Assembly (NCBI GenBank): GCA_963575745.1
Contig: CAUYUJ010008635.1
Span: forward strand, 436,003-500,002
Length of the DNA: 64,000 bases
Direction: 5' to 3'
Origin: Prorocentrum cordatum
Taxonomy: Eukaryota > Sar > Dinophyceae > Prorocentrales > Prorocentraceae
Position numbers and translations under genes: made by a program. Shown here piece after piece: positions 52,560 through 63,510 of this stretch (position 1 is the stretch's first letter; each line of letters opens with the position of its first letter). The notes below the pieces were generated by a model. The model saw only the letters and a list, made by a program, of their open reading frames with translations, did not search any database and was not told where the DNA came from.

Positions 52560-53650
52560 CTCCTTGACCCGTTGAAAGGACGACCTCGGTTTTGGCTCTA
52601 CGGGCCCATCCGCTGCGGGGGCGAGCCTGCCCATCTGCTATCCCACGACAGTGGGAATAAGGAACCCTCAACTCACGCAAAATGGCCAACCGCAACAACC
52701 ATCTGCTGTAGAGAAGGACGGGTAGAGCGAGGAGGAGGAGGAGGACGAGGAGGAGGAGGCGGGCGCTCGGGAGCGCTCAGCAACCTGCGAAAGGAAAGGA
52801 GAAGGAGGAGGGAGGAGGAGGACGACGACGACGAGGATCAGGGAGCGGGGAAGAACACCTGCCTTCACCCCCCGCGGTCCCAGAGGCGGGACAGGGAGGC
52901 AGAGGAGGCGGGCGAGGGTGGACTCCCAAGGCTCAGCATCTCGGGCACAGACCGCGACGCATCCCATCCTGATGACCGCGCCTTGCCGCAGACACGGGGA
53001 GCTTGCACGGTTCCCCCAGGCCCCTGAGCTGGGCCTGACCGACGAAACAACGCGTGCTGCAAAACCGGAGTTTGACGGTCCGAGAGCGAGGAGGGAGGGC
53101 GTGGAGGGCGAGGAGAGGGCGAGGAGGGACAAGGAGGCCAAGGAAGGACGGGGAGGAAGGGGGGGGGGGCTTCCGAGGGAGGAGTCCGGCTCCTGGGCTC
53201 CGCGGCTCTCCCCCGGGGCAGGCCTCTGGCACCGTGCCCTGCCCAGAGGAGCCTCGGGGCCCGCCTGCCTCGGGGCCCCTGCTCGTCATGGCGGCGGGCG
53301 GGGGGCGAGGAGGGATGGGCGAGGCCGGGAGGGCCTCGACGAGGAGGGGGGCGGAGCAGGGAGGCGCAGGACGGCGACAGCCGACGCACAGCTCGGCACG
53401 CGGTGCCTGGTTGCGGGAATGACGGAGTTGTCCACGACGGATCTGCAACCGACGACGAAGACCGAGGGCCAGTACCCCAGACTCTGCAGGAGGAACCGGG
53501 AGCTAGAGGAGGAGGGGCAGGAGGAGGAGGAGGAGGAGGAGGAGGAGCAGGATGTGGAGGAGGAGGAGGAGAAGGAGAGGTGGAGGAGGAGGTAGAGGAG
53601 GAGGAGGAAGAGGAGGCAAAAGAGAAGGAGAGGTGGAGGAGGAGGTCCAA
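52560..53650. repeat. GGA-rich low-complexity region
   Basis: Contains GAGGAGGAGGA tracts at 52728-52770, 52798-52840 and 53500-53645, with GC-rich DNA between. Frames on both strands are proline-, serine- or glutamate-rich without a domain, so I call no gene. Confidence 0.7.
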
Positions 53651-54138
53651 CCCCGGACCTGTCGGAATGCGCGCCATGGCCAGAATATCGAAGGGAGCCC
53701 ATCCGTGGCGACGATAAGGTGCAATAGAAACAAATGAAACTCCAAAGAACTGTACCAGAAGCTTGAACTTCAAACCTCGAAGTCTTGAGGTAGGTCGGGC
53801 ATGTCCCCCTCCAGGCGGATTCTGGGCGAACCATAGAAAATGGTAAAAGCATACCCCCCAAAGAACAAAAACTCGACAAATACTCCAAACATGTCCCAGC
53901 ATCAAACAAATCGTCCCCAGACTACATTTTGCTGTTCTTGAATACGCCTCCTGAAGAGGGACGCGCCCGTCGGCAATCTGGAGGTCTGGAGCCCTCCCGA
54001 GGCCCCGAGGAGGCCCCCGCACGGCAGCGCCCCCCTCGAGTCGCCGCCCCGGAGACCTCCCGAAAGGTCCCCCCTGCCTGGCCTCCTGTGCAGCGGCCTC
54101 CGGCCTCCGGAGCTCTCTTTGAAGGGGCCCTGCCTGGG

Positions 54139-54139
<1 letters not shown>

Positions 54140-54203
<64 letters not shown>

Positions 54204-54250
54204 ATATATATATGTTATATATATAACATATATATATATACATATATATA

Positions 54251-54302
<52 letters not shown>
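54140..54302. repeat. (TA)n microsatellite with (CA) start
   Basis: ACACACACACA passes into about 150 bp of TA with a TTATATATAACATATA core. It sits inside what would be the 5' part of repeat C. The stretch before it, from 53650 to 54140, holds no gene that I recognise. Confidence 0.95.
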
Positions 54303-54307
<5 letters not shown>

Positions 54308-54465
54308 CACACAACTGACAGGATCCCCAATATTTTCCCATATCTTCTGGTTTCTTGTCTTCCCCCCCGCTTTCTATATCTTCCCATGTTTTCTGGGGGA
54401 TCGACGGATAATTGTGTCTGTGTGTTTCTTTTCCTCCTGACTCTTGATCGACCAACCTGAGTCAT
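54303..54465. repeat. dispersed repeat C, copy 3
   Basis: CAGGATCCCC, TTTTCCCATAT, CCCCCCGCTTTC, CCCATGTTTTC, GGGGGATCGACG and TGTGTCTGTGTG match copies at 2315 and 4640. The (TA)n at its left replaces the ACACACAA stretch of the other copies. Confidence 0.7.
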
Positions 54466-55545
54466 GGTGCTGCTCGACTTGGGCCGCCCCTTACCAATCC
54501 GCGGCCTTGGATAACGCGCGACCGGTACACGCACGATAGCAACTTGCGCTGGCGCGTCCCTTCAGTAGGCGGCCAGCTGTTGGCGCATCGCTGTGTGGAG
54601 AGGGGGGGGAGAAAAGTGCGTGCGCGTGCAACGTACCGCAAGTGCCGCCGAGTCATGGTAGTGATACAGTGGAGGCCAATCCACAAGAAACCTTCCGCAA
54701 GAAACCCAACCCTGATAACCCAGGGCGTCCGTCCATTCTTGGTGTGGGACCGTCACGCCGTCCATGGCAAACCCTCGAAGCCCCTAAAAAACCAAGGGCA
54801 CCCTGGAGGCAAGCAGTGTATTTCTTGGCATGAACCCCCACTGTAGGATCCCGCATTTCGGAGAACGGCCCCAAATTCAGAAAATTCGTCCTTGAATGTA
54901 ATGTACCAGCTCTTGCGTTTACTACATGCTGTTTTGTATTGTTTTGACTCGGTGGCTCGGTGTCTTAAATTTTGTTGTTTTGTGTTTTGCGCACAACTTA
55001 TAGACTGCAACAACCCATCCATTACCATGACCTGCGTTGGCCGGTGATCTCTGGAACTCTCTGGAGCTCCCTCGCAGGCCACCGGAGGGAGCAGGAGGAT
55101 GAGGGACAGATGCCCAACATCTCATGATACACGCCAGTCGTTGGAAGTGTATTCTGGGACTCGCATATCCCAATCAACTGTAGGCGCCTTCCTACTTCCG
55201 GGGTCGACCGGTTCTCCCTGTTCCCTCCTCTTCAGGGGGCGGGCGGAAGCCCAATCTACTTCCAACGCGCTACTGCGCTACATGTTTCTATACATTTCTT
55301 CCGGCCGACGGGTGTTGATTCCCCAATCAATGCTTGCACTGATGGGAGCCAAGAAAAACACACAAAGGAATCTCACACAAAGGGTTTTGGCACCACCAAC
55401 GGTGCAACGCATGTGCACCCATGCCACTGGATCCCCGGCGATCCGACCCAGGGTTGATGTACGGCCGCGCTCTGAAATACAATTGAAGGTATGGTGTGGC
55501 AGCACTGTCGGCGGCGACAAAATCCTAAACTCCGGTACTAACAGA
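54466..55545. other. no gene recognised
   Basis: Unique-looking DNA of moderate GC. No domain, satellite or RNA gene was identified. Confidence 0.4.
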
Positions 55546-55576
55546 CATGGTGGTTTGGCACAGCCAAACCACCATG
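55546..55576. repeat. perfect 14-bp hairpin
   Basis: CATGGTGGTTTGGC (55546-55559) and GCCAAACCACCATG (55563-55576) pair perfectly around an ACA loop. It is one of the few perfect short-loop hairpins in the window. Confidence 0.9.
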
Positions 55577-57190
55577 CAACGTCAGTTTGTTCATCCGTTG
55601 ACAGCAACACGCGTCGCGGCAGCAAAACGAAATAGCGCGCGAGGGCACGCAAGGCCAGCGATGTGGCCGGCCAGCTGCCAGCGCGATGTCGGCAAAAGTG
55701 CCGAAATCCACATCGGATCGTTTTGGGCGTGGCATCCGGCGCAGCTGCATGGCGTTGCCAGGGGCCGCGGCCTTGCGTTTGTAGCGCCAGGCCCCGCGCG
55801 CTCCTCGAGGCTGGAAAACAAGCTCTACACAAAGGAATCGCGCATGCTCTTGAGGGGCCGGCGAAAACGATCGTACACAAAAGAAATTCCTTTGTGCACC
55901 CGGACCGCACACAAAGAAATTACACGAGACTTCGCGGCACACAAAAAAAATCAGCAACGCACCTTGGGTTGCGCTATTCGCGCGCGGTGGCAGCTCCGAG
56001 CTGGAAAGGAAGGGAGGACGGGGCAAGTTAAAACAGGGGAAGAAGAACAATAATATGAGGGCGAGAAACAAGCGAAGGAAACAACGGAAGGAAGCCAGGA
56101 TGCGCGCAAGCGAAGCCAACACAGCGCGCCGAGACAGTTGTTCGTTCGTTCGGTTGGCCGTGCGGCATATGAACAGAAAAAGAATTTTTTGCTGCCTATG
56201 GAAGTGACTCCCGTTCTCTTCCCAACCCCCTCTCCCGCACCCCGTTGCGAGGGCGCGACGATATGTTCTGGCACGCTGGCAGAGGACCCCCAGTTGCTGG
56301 TGAACGACCTTGTCCGCCCGTCACGCATTCCAAACAAATGCGGCCAGCTAAAAGCACTTGCCACGCAAACCGCCAGCTCCAAGCACCGACGACGCCACCC
56401 CGATCCCCGCGTCCGTGCCAAGCACCCTCTCAACGACGCCCCCTTCCACCATAAAACCAATACAAACCCTTTGTGTTTTGTGTGTTTTTCCTGTTCTGAA
56501 CTGAAAGGGTCCTACAGGAGATTTAAAGATTTGGCGACAGCTTCCCGCCGATTTTGGTAGCAGGCTGGGTTCCCGGGTTCCCGGTTCCGGGTTCCCGGGT
56601 TCCCATTTATTGGTTCCGGGCCGAATTCGGTGGGTTCTGGGTTCCCGGGCTCCCGGGTCCCCGGTCGATCTCCTCAGCGAAAATCATCCACTGTTGGGGG
56701 TTTTCCTCTGGTGTAATTTCACCAGCTCGGGCAACGGTCGTTACTCCGAAGGGTAGAGTGGGTGACGGTACCGCTTGGGCGGGGTGGGGTACCTCGGGGT
56801 GGGGGCGCGCCGCTGCGATCGCCACAGCAGGCGCGCGAGAACCAGCATGCGTGGGGGGGGGTTCAGGACCCTCCCACACGTAAGATCGTTACCATTATCT
56901 GGGGTGGGGGGTTGGCCTGGGTAGCGACCCTTGCACGCTGGAGAATCAGAACCGTCTCCGTGCAACAACCCTTGGAAAACTATCACCTCGAGCATCCAAC
57001 CTCAGAAGTCGAGGAAGGCCATGAAGACGCCACGATTCCATCACAGCATGGATCCCAGACCGGCGAGTTCGTCCTGAGGCATTTTGTTTTGACGCTCAAA
57101 ATGAGTACGGAGAACATGGGTACATTGCCCAACAACAAATGTTGTCCAAAACAAACAGCGGCCGCTGTTGGGCGGGCGGCTTCTCGTCGT
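55577..57190. other. no gene recognised; ACACAAAG motifs and GGGTTCCC repeat
   Basis: ACACAAA(G)GAAT-like motifs recur near 55360, 55375, 55827, 55875, 55909 and 55939. A GGGTTCCCGGG-type short repeat lies at 56568-56670. No coding domain is seen. Confidence 0.5.
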
Positions 57191-57194
57191 CAGT

Positions 57195-57570
57195 GAACAA
57201 CGTCCGCGGCGGCGCGGACAGCGAGTCCCCATTTCGATCGTCTCGATTTTGGGACGGCTGGGCGGGTGGCGTCTTGCCTTCAATGAACAACGTGCACGGC
57301 GGCGCGGACAGCGAGTCCGGTTCAAAATCTACAAGAACTAGAAGGTAGAACATCCACTCCGATAGTAACCACCCCGACACCAGAGGCCTTCAGTAAACGC
57401 GCCCAGAGAAAGAGTCGAACAGGGCAGGGCTGTTTAGGAAACTTCCCGGGGCTGTTTAGTAAACGCCAATTGTCCGGTCCCGGTGGTTTTTCCTTCCTTG
57501 AAGAACTGCTGTTGGGCATCGTACCCCATCTTTCCGTACCCATCTCGATCGTCTCGATTTTGGGACGGCC
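57195..57570. repeat. direct repeats around CGATCGTCTCGATTTTGGGACGG
   Basis: CCCATTTCGATCGTCTCG followed by ATTTTGGGACGGC occurs near 57226 and, with one change, near 57539. GGCGGCGCGGACAGCGAGTCC occurs near 57208 and 57300. Confidence 0.75.
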
Positions 57571-57705
57571 CTGGGGACTGGCCAGGGCCCCCAGGCCTCC
57601 CCCAGGGCCGCCAGTGGCCGAGACTCCGGCCGCGATCTCTTCCACGGCTCCTGGGGGCCCTGGGAGGCGGAGACGTGGCGAGTCGGGTCGGACGGAGGGG
57701 GGGAT

Positions 57706-57945
57706 CGTAGAGGAGGGGGAGGAGGAGAAGGAGGAGGAGGAGGAGGAAGAGGAGGAGGAAGAGGAGGAGGAAAAGGAGGAGGAAGAGAGGGGGAGGAGGA
57801 GGAGGAGGGGAAGACGAGGAGGAGGAGGAGGAGGAAGAGGGGGAGGAGGAGGAGGAGGAGGAAGAGGGGGAGGAGGAGGAGGGGGAGGAGGAGGAGGAGG
57901 ATGGGGGAGGAGGAGGAGGAGGAGGAGGAGGAGGAGGAGGAGCAA
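57706..57945. repeat. (GGA)n / (GAGGAA)n microsatellite
   Basis: About 240 bp of almost pure GGA and GAA trinucleotides. Confidence 0.95.
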
Positions 57946-58390
57946 TGAGCAATGAACAGTGCGCGGGGAGTCCACATGAGGTACTCAATCTCATGCCATA
58001 AAACTGGCCGCGAACTCAGCGCAACCCGACTTCTTGAGGGAGCGGGTTCACCTTGAAAAAGACAGGGGGGAACCCCCTCTGGCAGGGCCAGCACTGCCCC
58101 TGAGACGACGGCGAACCCCAGACGCCGCGCAGGCGCACGAAGGGGACCGTCTAGGGGACCGACGCACTAGGTCTACCGTGAGAATCTTGCTTGCCCTTTC
58201 CTCCTCTGCGTGGAGCCCGTTTAGCCGCCACCGCTAAGGGGGTCGGGGGAAGATCGGGATTCGAATCTGCACCGAAATTCGTGGCCTCAACAGGGTCTGG
58301 GATGGCCCCTTGGGCCACTAGAGCTGCAAATCGTTCGCTGCTTGCGAAGGCCCTCTACTCAAAAACCGTCTCTCACGGGGGCCCTTGCTC

Positions 58391-58852
58391 TCACGCTCGC
58401 GCGGACGACCCCTGTCGTTCCTTTTTCTTTGTTGGGGGCTTCAGCTCTCCTGATCCTGATCCTTGTCCGCGCCGCCGCCTTTCTCGGGGATCGCGAGGAG
58501 CCTCGCCGTCTCGCGCTCGAGGGGGCCCCTCGGGGCAGGCCCCGCCAGCTGCGTCGCCTTGGCTTTGTCCGAATTCGAAAACTGGATCAGCAGTGACCTC
58601 GCCTCCCGGCCTGGTTCGTCGCGCGAAAAAAGCGAAGGCGGGCCTGCCCTTCTTCTCCTCCGCCGCCGCCGCGGCCCCGCCCTGGTTCTTATTCGGCTTG
58701 AACTTCTCGCAACGGGGCAGCTTCTGGGCCAGGTGTTTCTGGAAGTACTCGTAGAAGACATCCTTCTCGCTCCCCTTGTAGGTCTCGCTGCCGTCGAGGA
58801 AGGTGCCCATCTGAGTCGCTAAACCCATGGCGGGCGCCCCCCTGGCCTGCAC
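58391..58852 (-). CDS. hypothetical protein fragment
   Basis: The minus-strand frame reads GLATQMGTFLDGSETYKGSE, DVFYEYFQKHLAQKLPRCEK and FKPNKNQGG, then a low-complexity Ala/Lys/Arg/Pro-rich part. The first 50 residues have the varied composition of a real protein, but I do not recognise the family. It starts close to the (GA)n array at 58945. It may be the last coding part of an element or host gene cut off by that array. Confidence 0.35.
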   Translation of the reverse strand: MQARGAPAMGLATQMGTFLDGSETYKGSEKDVFYEYFQKHLAQKLPRCEKFKPNKNQGGAAAAAEEKKGRPAFAFFARRTRPGGEVTADPVFEFGQSQGDAAGGACPEGPPRARDGEAPRDPRERRRRGQGSGSGELKPPTKKKERQGSSARA

Positions 58853-58941
58853 GCGCGGCGGTCCTCTTGCACTGAAGTCGACGCTTCCGCCAGCCTGCTG
58901 GCGCTCCCTGAAGCTTTTTTCTTTTTTCTTTCTTTTTTTTT

Positions 58942-59221
<280 letters not shown>

Positions 59222-59528
59222 CGTCGCACTTGAGACCCGCGTCGATTATGAGCTGCGTAGAAGAGTCCGCGGTCTCGGTGGACTCCCACGACTGGTCGAC
59301 TGCCCCTGCGAGGTTGGCCAGCTCGCGCGCGTCGTTGAGGCGCAGCTATTTGATCGCCTTCAACAGCGCAGCCGCAGCCTGCAGGTCGCCCTTTCTCCTT
59401 CTTCTCGTTTCCCTCGGCGGCCTGCTTGGCTGGCGGCGCCGAGCCGCGGGCCCCATCTGCCCCGCGTTTCGCCGTCGCCGAAGGCCCCTGCATCCAGCTC
59501 GCCGCTCGAGCAGGCGAGCATTGAGCTG

Positions 59529-59830
59529 GTGCAGGAGGCTCGACGCCAGCGTGATCGAGCGGATCAACTTCAAGAGGCAGCCGCTCGCGCCGCTGATGGC
59601 GGTGCGGCGGCAGGAGCTGCGGCGGGAGTGGCCGCTGCAGCAGGAACGGAGCTGGACACAACGCCATTCGACACGAAGAATACGAAGAACCCCGACAGGT
59701 TTGACGGTAAGCAGGAGTCCTGGTCAGACTGGTGTTTCTTGTTTCGCAGTTATGTGGCATCACAGGACGAGTGCCCCATCGAGCTGATGGACAGAAGTGG
59801 CCGCCGCCTGGGGCACTGCCTAGGGCGACG
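59529..59830 (+). pseudogene. Gag-like fragment of an LTR retroelement
   Basis: A plus-strand frame has a helical Gln/Arg/Ala-rich start (MQEARRQRDRADQLQEAAAR), then NPDRFDGKQESWSDWCFLFR followed by SYVASQDECPIEL. The pattern F-x-G-x-x-x-x-W-x-x-W-x-x-x-F-x-x-Y is typical of the beginning of Gag in dinoflagellate and other copia-like elements. After about 59800 the frame is disturbed and no zinc knuckle or protease follows. It is a relic and runs opposite to the neighbouring NLR-3. Confidence 0.5.
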
Positions 59831-59999
59831 CTCCGAGCGCCCGCGAGGCGGCGGCGCTTCCGAGGGAGAAGTGGGCCAGGGAGACGGCTGCGCATACGTC
59901 GGCATAGGGGGTCCAAGTCAGAAGCCTCGAACTCGCATCGGGGGCGCTGCAGGGTCGACGGAGGCGTCAGAGGCCGTGGCGTCCTACCCCCACCGAAAC

Positions 60000-60354
60000 G
60001 ACAATGCCCCCGTTGCACGGCTAGTACTAGATGCCGAGCAGCGCAAGCCCTGTCCCAGAAGACTTCCCGACAGCATATACATGCATTGCATGGTGTGAGG
60101 ACATGGCACAGATATCGATAATCACGTTGAGAACGCTTATGTGCCATGAGCCCCTGCGACGTAATAAAACGTTCACCACATTCAGCGACAAGACAGACGA
60201 ACTCGAGAGCATCGGGGCCCAAGCCTTCCTCAAATGGAGCCTCAGGAGCCCTTGCCGTGCACTCTGGGGGCGCGAACCGTGAACCGAACGCACGCGATCG
60301 AACAGCCGTGAAATCGATATTCTCGAACTCACACTGGACCTCAGGATCCCGCAA
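60000..60354 (-). pseudogene. NLR-3 C-terminal zinc-finger region
   Basis: The frame reads LEFVCLVAECGERFITSQGL followed by MAHKRSQRDYRYLCHV, then ACICCREVFWDRACAARHLV. The first part fits a C2H2-type finger (C...C-x-x-x-F-x-x-x-x-x-L-x-x-H), the second its partner (C-x-x-C...F...H). Paired fingers like these follow the RT in many dinoflagellate non-LTR elements and probably hold template nucleic acid. The frame continues past 60000 only as the antisense of the Gag-like fragment. Confidence 0.5.
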
Positions 60355-60572
60355 GAGGCGAGGGCGGGCTTCGAGACATCCTAGAGGTCACCGTGATCTG
60401 GGAGGAACCCCTGAGCCCATCGGGGATCATCAACGACGCGTCGGGCCCGCGGAGAGGCCGTCGAAGTGAGCGCGCCGTCGGGCATGAGGGCCATGCCTGT
60501 CTCGAAGGCCACGGATCCGAAGAGAGCGGAGAGCAACTGGAGGTGGCAGGACGGGTGGCGGGGCCAAGCCCT

Positions 60573-61439
60573 TTACCAGTTCAGGCGACGAGTCCCAAGC
60601 TCGACGCGCGTCTCGCAGATGCGCCAGTGCCTGGGGCCCCCTTTTGTCGTCGACGAGCGGGTCGCTCCAGACTCTGTCTGCCAGGTGGCCTTTCCGCGCA
60701 TGGCCGCGCGGGCGAAGCGCGCCAACGCGGCATCTAAACTGGCGCTCTGATTCTTGGTGGCCAAGAAGGCCCCCAAGCCACGCAAGGCTGAATTCTGAAC
60801 CAAAGACATAGACATCGAGCGCATGGGCTTCCACGGCAGCCGCAAAGACCAGCAGCCGCCCATCGAATAAAAGGCGGCACGAGCTGCCTGGCGACGGCGG
60901 GCGATCTCCTGGCCGGACGCCTGGGGCATCGTGATGCGGGGCCAAAGATACATGACCTCCTCCTTGAATTTTCCCCGCCCCCCCCCCCCCCCCCCCCTCG
61001 ATCCAGGCGGCCAACTCCTGGTTTCCCGAGTATGTTTGCGCCCGTAGTCCTGGAGGAGGGAGTCGAGACAGTCATCTGAATACTTGAGCCTAGCCAAGAA
61101 ACTCCCCATGGAGTCTCCATGTACAATGAGAGCGTAGCGGAAGAGGTCGTCAGCATACTTGCAAAAGCTAAGGTCGACCTCCTGGCCGCCCCATTCAGCG
61201 CGGAGGAGCCTGAGGGGCGGACTGACATCGCGCAGAGCGCCCGTCCACTTCAACACAGGGCGGCAGAAGGTGGTGGAAAAAGCGGCCACCATGAACGGGC
61301 CCCCCATCACTCCTCCCACTCCTGTCTGTACTGCTAGGCCCCCTTTATCACTAGGAAGTAGAACGACCGCATCACGATACCTATTCTTGCAAAGCGCAAC
61401 ATGTTCAGGCTGTACAATAGCGGGTATGGTATGGTCCAT
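60573..61439 (-). pseudogene. NLR-3 reverse transcriptase palm and post-RT region
   Basis: Contains GGVMGGPFMVAAFSTTFCRP (motif B region) and VDLSFCKYADDLFRYALIV, with the catalytic YADD at about 61150. SMGSFLARLKYSDDCLDSLL follows. The 20-base C run at 60978-60997 (G on the coding strand) changes the frame. After it, YLWPRITMPQASGQEIARRR and AFLATKNQSASLDAALARF match the conserved helical region after the RT. Not functional as read. Confidence 0.6.
60978..60997. repeat. C20 homopolymer inside NLR-3
   Basis: Twenty consecutive C bases, the longest homopolymer I saw in the window. It would be prone to length error in sequencing as well as real slippage. Confidence 0.95.
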
Positions 61440-61449
61440 GGCCTCCCAG

Positions 61450-61842
61450 CTAGTGCTCCCGAACGCAATTGCTTATATATTTCAGACTGTTTCCGAAGCT
61501 CCGCCCAGCCCGTCGAAATCTCCAGCCCACCAGCTGCGAGGCCATGATGGCCCCTTCCCGACGACGACGACGCTGGAACCCACAATCTTCAGGGGGCAAT
61601 TCGTTGGGCAACAACTCCGCGAAGAAGGATTCCCCCGCGACAGGAAGCACGTGGACCACCCTTTTGCCCTTAGGCCCAGGCTGGCCCGACTTATACAAGG
61701 CATAACCTCGACGTACATTCCAATATAATGGGGCCAGGTCGGTGATCCTGATTTGCGTCATCCCGTCCAAGAGGGTCTCCAGAAACTGCGCGGGCTCCTC
61801 GGGGGCTCGTCTGGCTCCAAGACCAGGGCGCTGGCGTTCCAT
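61450..61842 (-). pseudogene. NLR-3 reverse transcriptase fingers
   Basis: Reads PAQFLETLLDGMTQIRITDL, then SGQPGPKGKRVVHVLPVAGE and LPPEDCGFQRRRRREGAIM followed by ASQLVGWRFRRAG. The last segment corresponds to the G-F-x-x-x-R-x-x-x-A-I region before motif A. The order is right for an RT that continues in the 60573-61439 frame after a shift near 61440. Confidence 0.5.
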
Positions 61843-61869
61843 GCCTCGATCGGGGTGAAGGAGTTGCTG

Positions 61870-62580
61870 TCAAAGTTCGAGCGGGGCCGATTCTTCTGGA
61901 ACAACGCGGCGCTTCGGGGCCCGACGAACGCATCTACGAAGGCGGCGAATATCACCGTATCCTAGCTGCTGGGGGCGATCCCCATAGCGGGCCACGTCGT
62001 AAATCTGACTCATGCCAATGTCGTCTCGAGCGGCACGCCAGGCGCCTAAGTCGACCGGGTGGGCCTGCACCCCGCCGTCGCCGCCAGGGGGGGCCCGGGC
62101 GGCGAGCCACTCCTCGCGCGCAATGGGGGCGCCGCCGAAGCGCCGCCCGCCCCGTCTTTTTGCCGAGAAGCGGCAGAGGGCAGCGCGGCGGGCCCACCCC
62201 ATGGCCTCGCAGAAGTTCCTCTGGGCCCATGCGTCGTATGAGGCCTGGACGTAAGACCCCCGCACAGCACGTGCATGTCTTCGTCGGAGGAGTGTGGGTC
62301 GCTGGGCAAGATCGCGGAGGTCGCGCTCCAACTGCCCCAGCTCGACGTCGCCCACAGTCGCGCGCGAGGCACGCATGTCAATCCTCCTCTGGGGCCCGTG
62401 AAGTACTCGGCGCCAGCCTCGACCATGCAACGCCCCAGCAGCTCGAAAGTGCGGTCAGGGGCGCCCTGGCCGTGGGCCGCGGTGCGCTCTGCCACGCGGT
62501 CGCCCAACCACTGGGCGACGCCGTTCACGAAGTCCGCGCGCTGATCGCCGCGCTTGACCGCCGCCATGAGGGCTGTCATG
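61870..62580 (-). pseudogene. NLR-3 linker between endonuclease and RT
   Basis: Basic helical sequence with LGQLERDLRDLAQRPTLLRR and YDAWAQRNFCEAMGWARRAA, and before it AVKRGDQRADFVNGVAQWL. It has the composition of the long linker in ORF2 proteins and no catalytic motif. Confidence 0.4.
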
Positions 62581-63510
62581 TCCCACTTGGCTGTGACTGG
62601 TTGGTCCTCGCAGTCGCGCGGCCCCCGTGGATGTGCAACTTCAAGATATACTGGTACGTAGTCGCGTGGAGGTCGACCTCTCTGGGCCTGGAGCTGGGCG
62701 CCCACTCTGTGCAACGCGTGGCACTTGACTACGTGGGGCGCCCAGCCCTGCGGGAGAAAGACAAAGTCGATGAGACTGCTTGGGCCCTCAGGCCCGCCAC
62801 CGAATAAGGTCGCGTCGCACCTGCCCATCGCGTTGGCCGCCAGGAGGTGCTGCTGCGTAAGTAAATCACCCGATGCCTCGCAAGCACCCAGTCGGCGTCG
62901 TTCGCGTGTGCGTATCCTGCCGATGGCGTTGGTCTCGTAGCCTGCCCAGTTGCCGTCGACCTTGCGGCAGCCCAGGCCGTCGTTGACGTCAGCGCAGAAC
63001 AGCGGGGGGCAGCGCGTCGGCAACTGCGATAGACACGTGCGCCACCACTGAATCATATTGGCGACCGTCTGCGTGTAGCGTGGGCCTGCCCCGCGACTGC
63101 GGGGCTGAGGGGGAAAGTAGAGCACGCCCACGCACGCGTTCACGACGCCTTAGCGGATCCTCGCCGCCAAGCAGCGTCCGCCCACGCCCTGCGGGCTGGG
63201 ACCTACACGGATGTTCGCAAAATCCACGTCCGAGAAGGATGGAGACACCAGCACTAGCGTTGGTGCACAAGCCTGGTTGCGCTGCAGCTTCGAGGGCCAG
63301 TCGCCCACCGACCCGCCGCTGGAGAACGCGGGATGCTTCGCGGCAAACGTTCTGGGCGCCAGCCAGGGGCGTGAAGTCCATTGCGTGCGCAGCTGGCGAT
63401 CTCCGCGAGGCGACCGCCCGTGGCCCGCATTGGATTCCAGCCCAGCACCCGTAGCTTAGTCATGTCGGCGGTCACCGCCCCGCCCAGGAGCGACGACCGC
63501 ACGGTCGAAG
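62580..63510 (-). pseudogene. NLR-3 AP-type endonuclease domain
   Basis: The start reads TKLRVLGWNPMRATGGRLAE, corresponding to the R-x-x-x-W-N opening of the domain (about 63400-63465). Later come CPPLFCADVNDGLG (D-x-N catalytic motif, about 62985-63030), LFGGGPEGPSSLIDFVFLPQ (about 62745-62800) and RDYVPVYLEV. The middle, with the catalytic Glu, is spread over other frames. The domain would nick target DNA. Decayed. Confidence 0.55.

Larger units (their letters stand above)
37500..52560 (+). mobile_element. NLR-1: non-LTR retrotransposon split by a copia insertion
   Basis: Two-ORF element on the plus strand: an ORF1 with coiled coil and RRM-like region, then an ORF2 with endonuclease and reverse transcriptase. 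The RT is cut at 40757 by the LTR element of 40758-51293 and resumes at 51298. NLR-1 must therefore have been present first. The outer ends are estimates; no poly-A tail or flanking duplication was seen. Apart from the insertion it has only about two frameshifts, so it is the best-preserved non-LTR element in the window. Confidence 0.8.
60000..63510 (-). mobile_element. NLR-3: decayed non-LTR retrotransposon
   Basis: On the minus strand: endonuclease (63.5-62.6 kb), linker (62.5-61.9 kb), reverse transcriptase (61.84-60.9 kb) and a Cys/His zinc-finger region (60.25-60.0 kb). Frames change often and a 20-base C run breaks the region after the RT. It resembles NLR-2 in order but I saw no methyltransferase-like end. 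Upstream parts may lie beyond 63.5 kb. Confidence 0.65.

Noticed and set aside
58230-58280. Possible tRNA, from GGGATTCGAATC
   Set aside because: The box differs from the GGTTCGAATCC consensus, and no cloverleaf or A box could be fitted around it.
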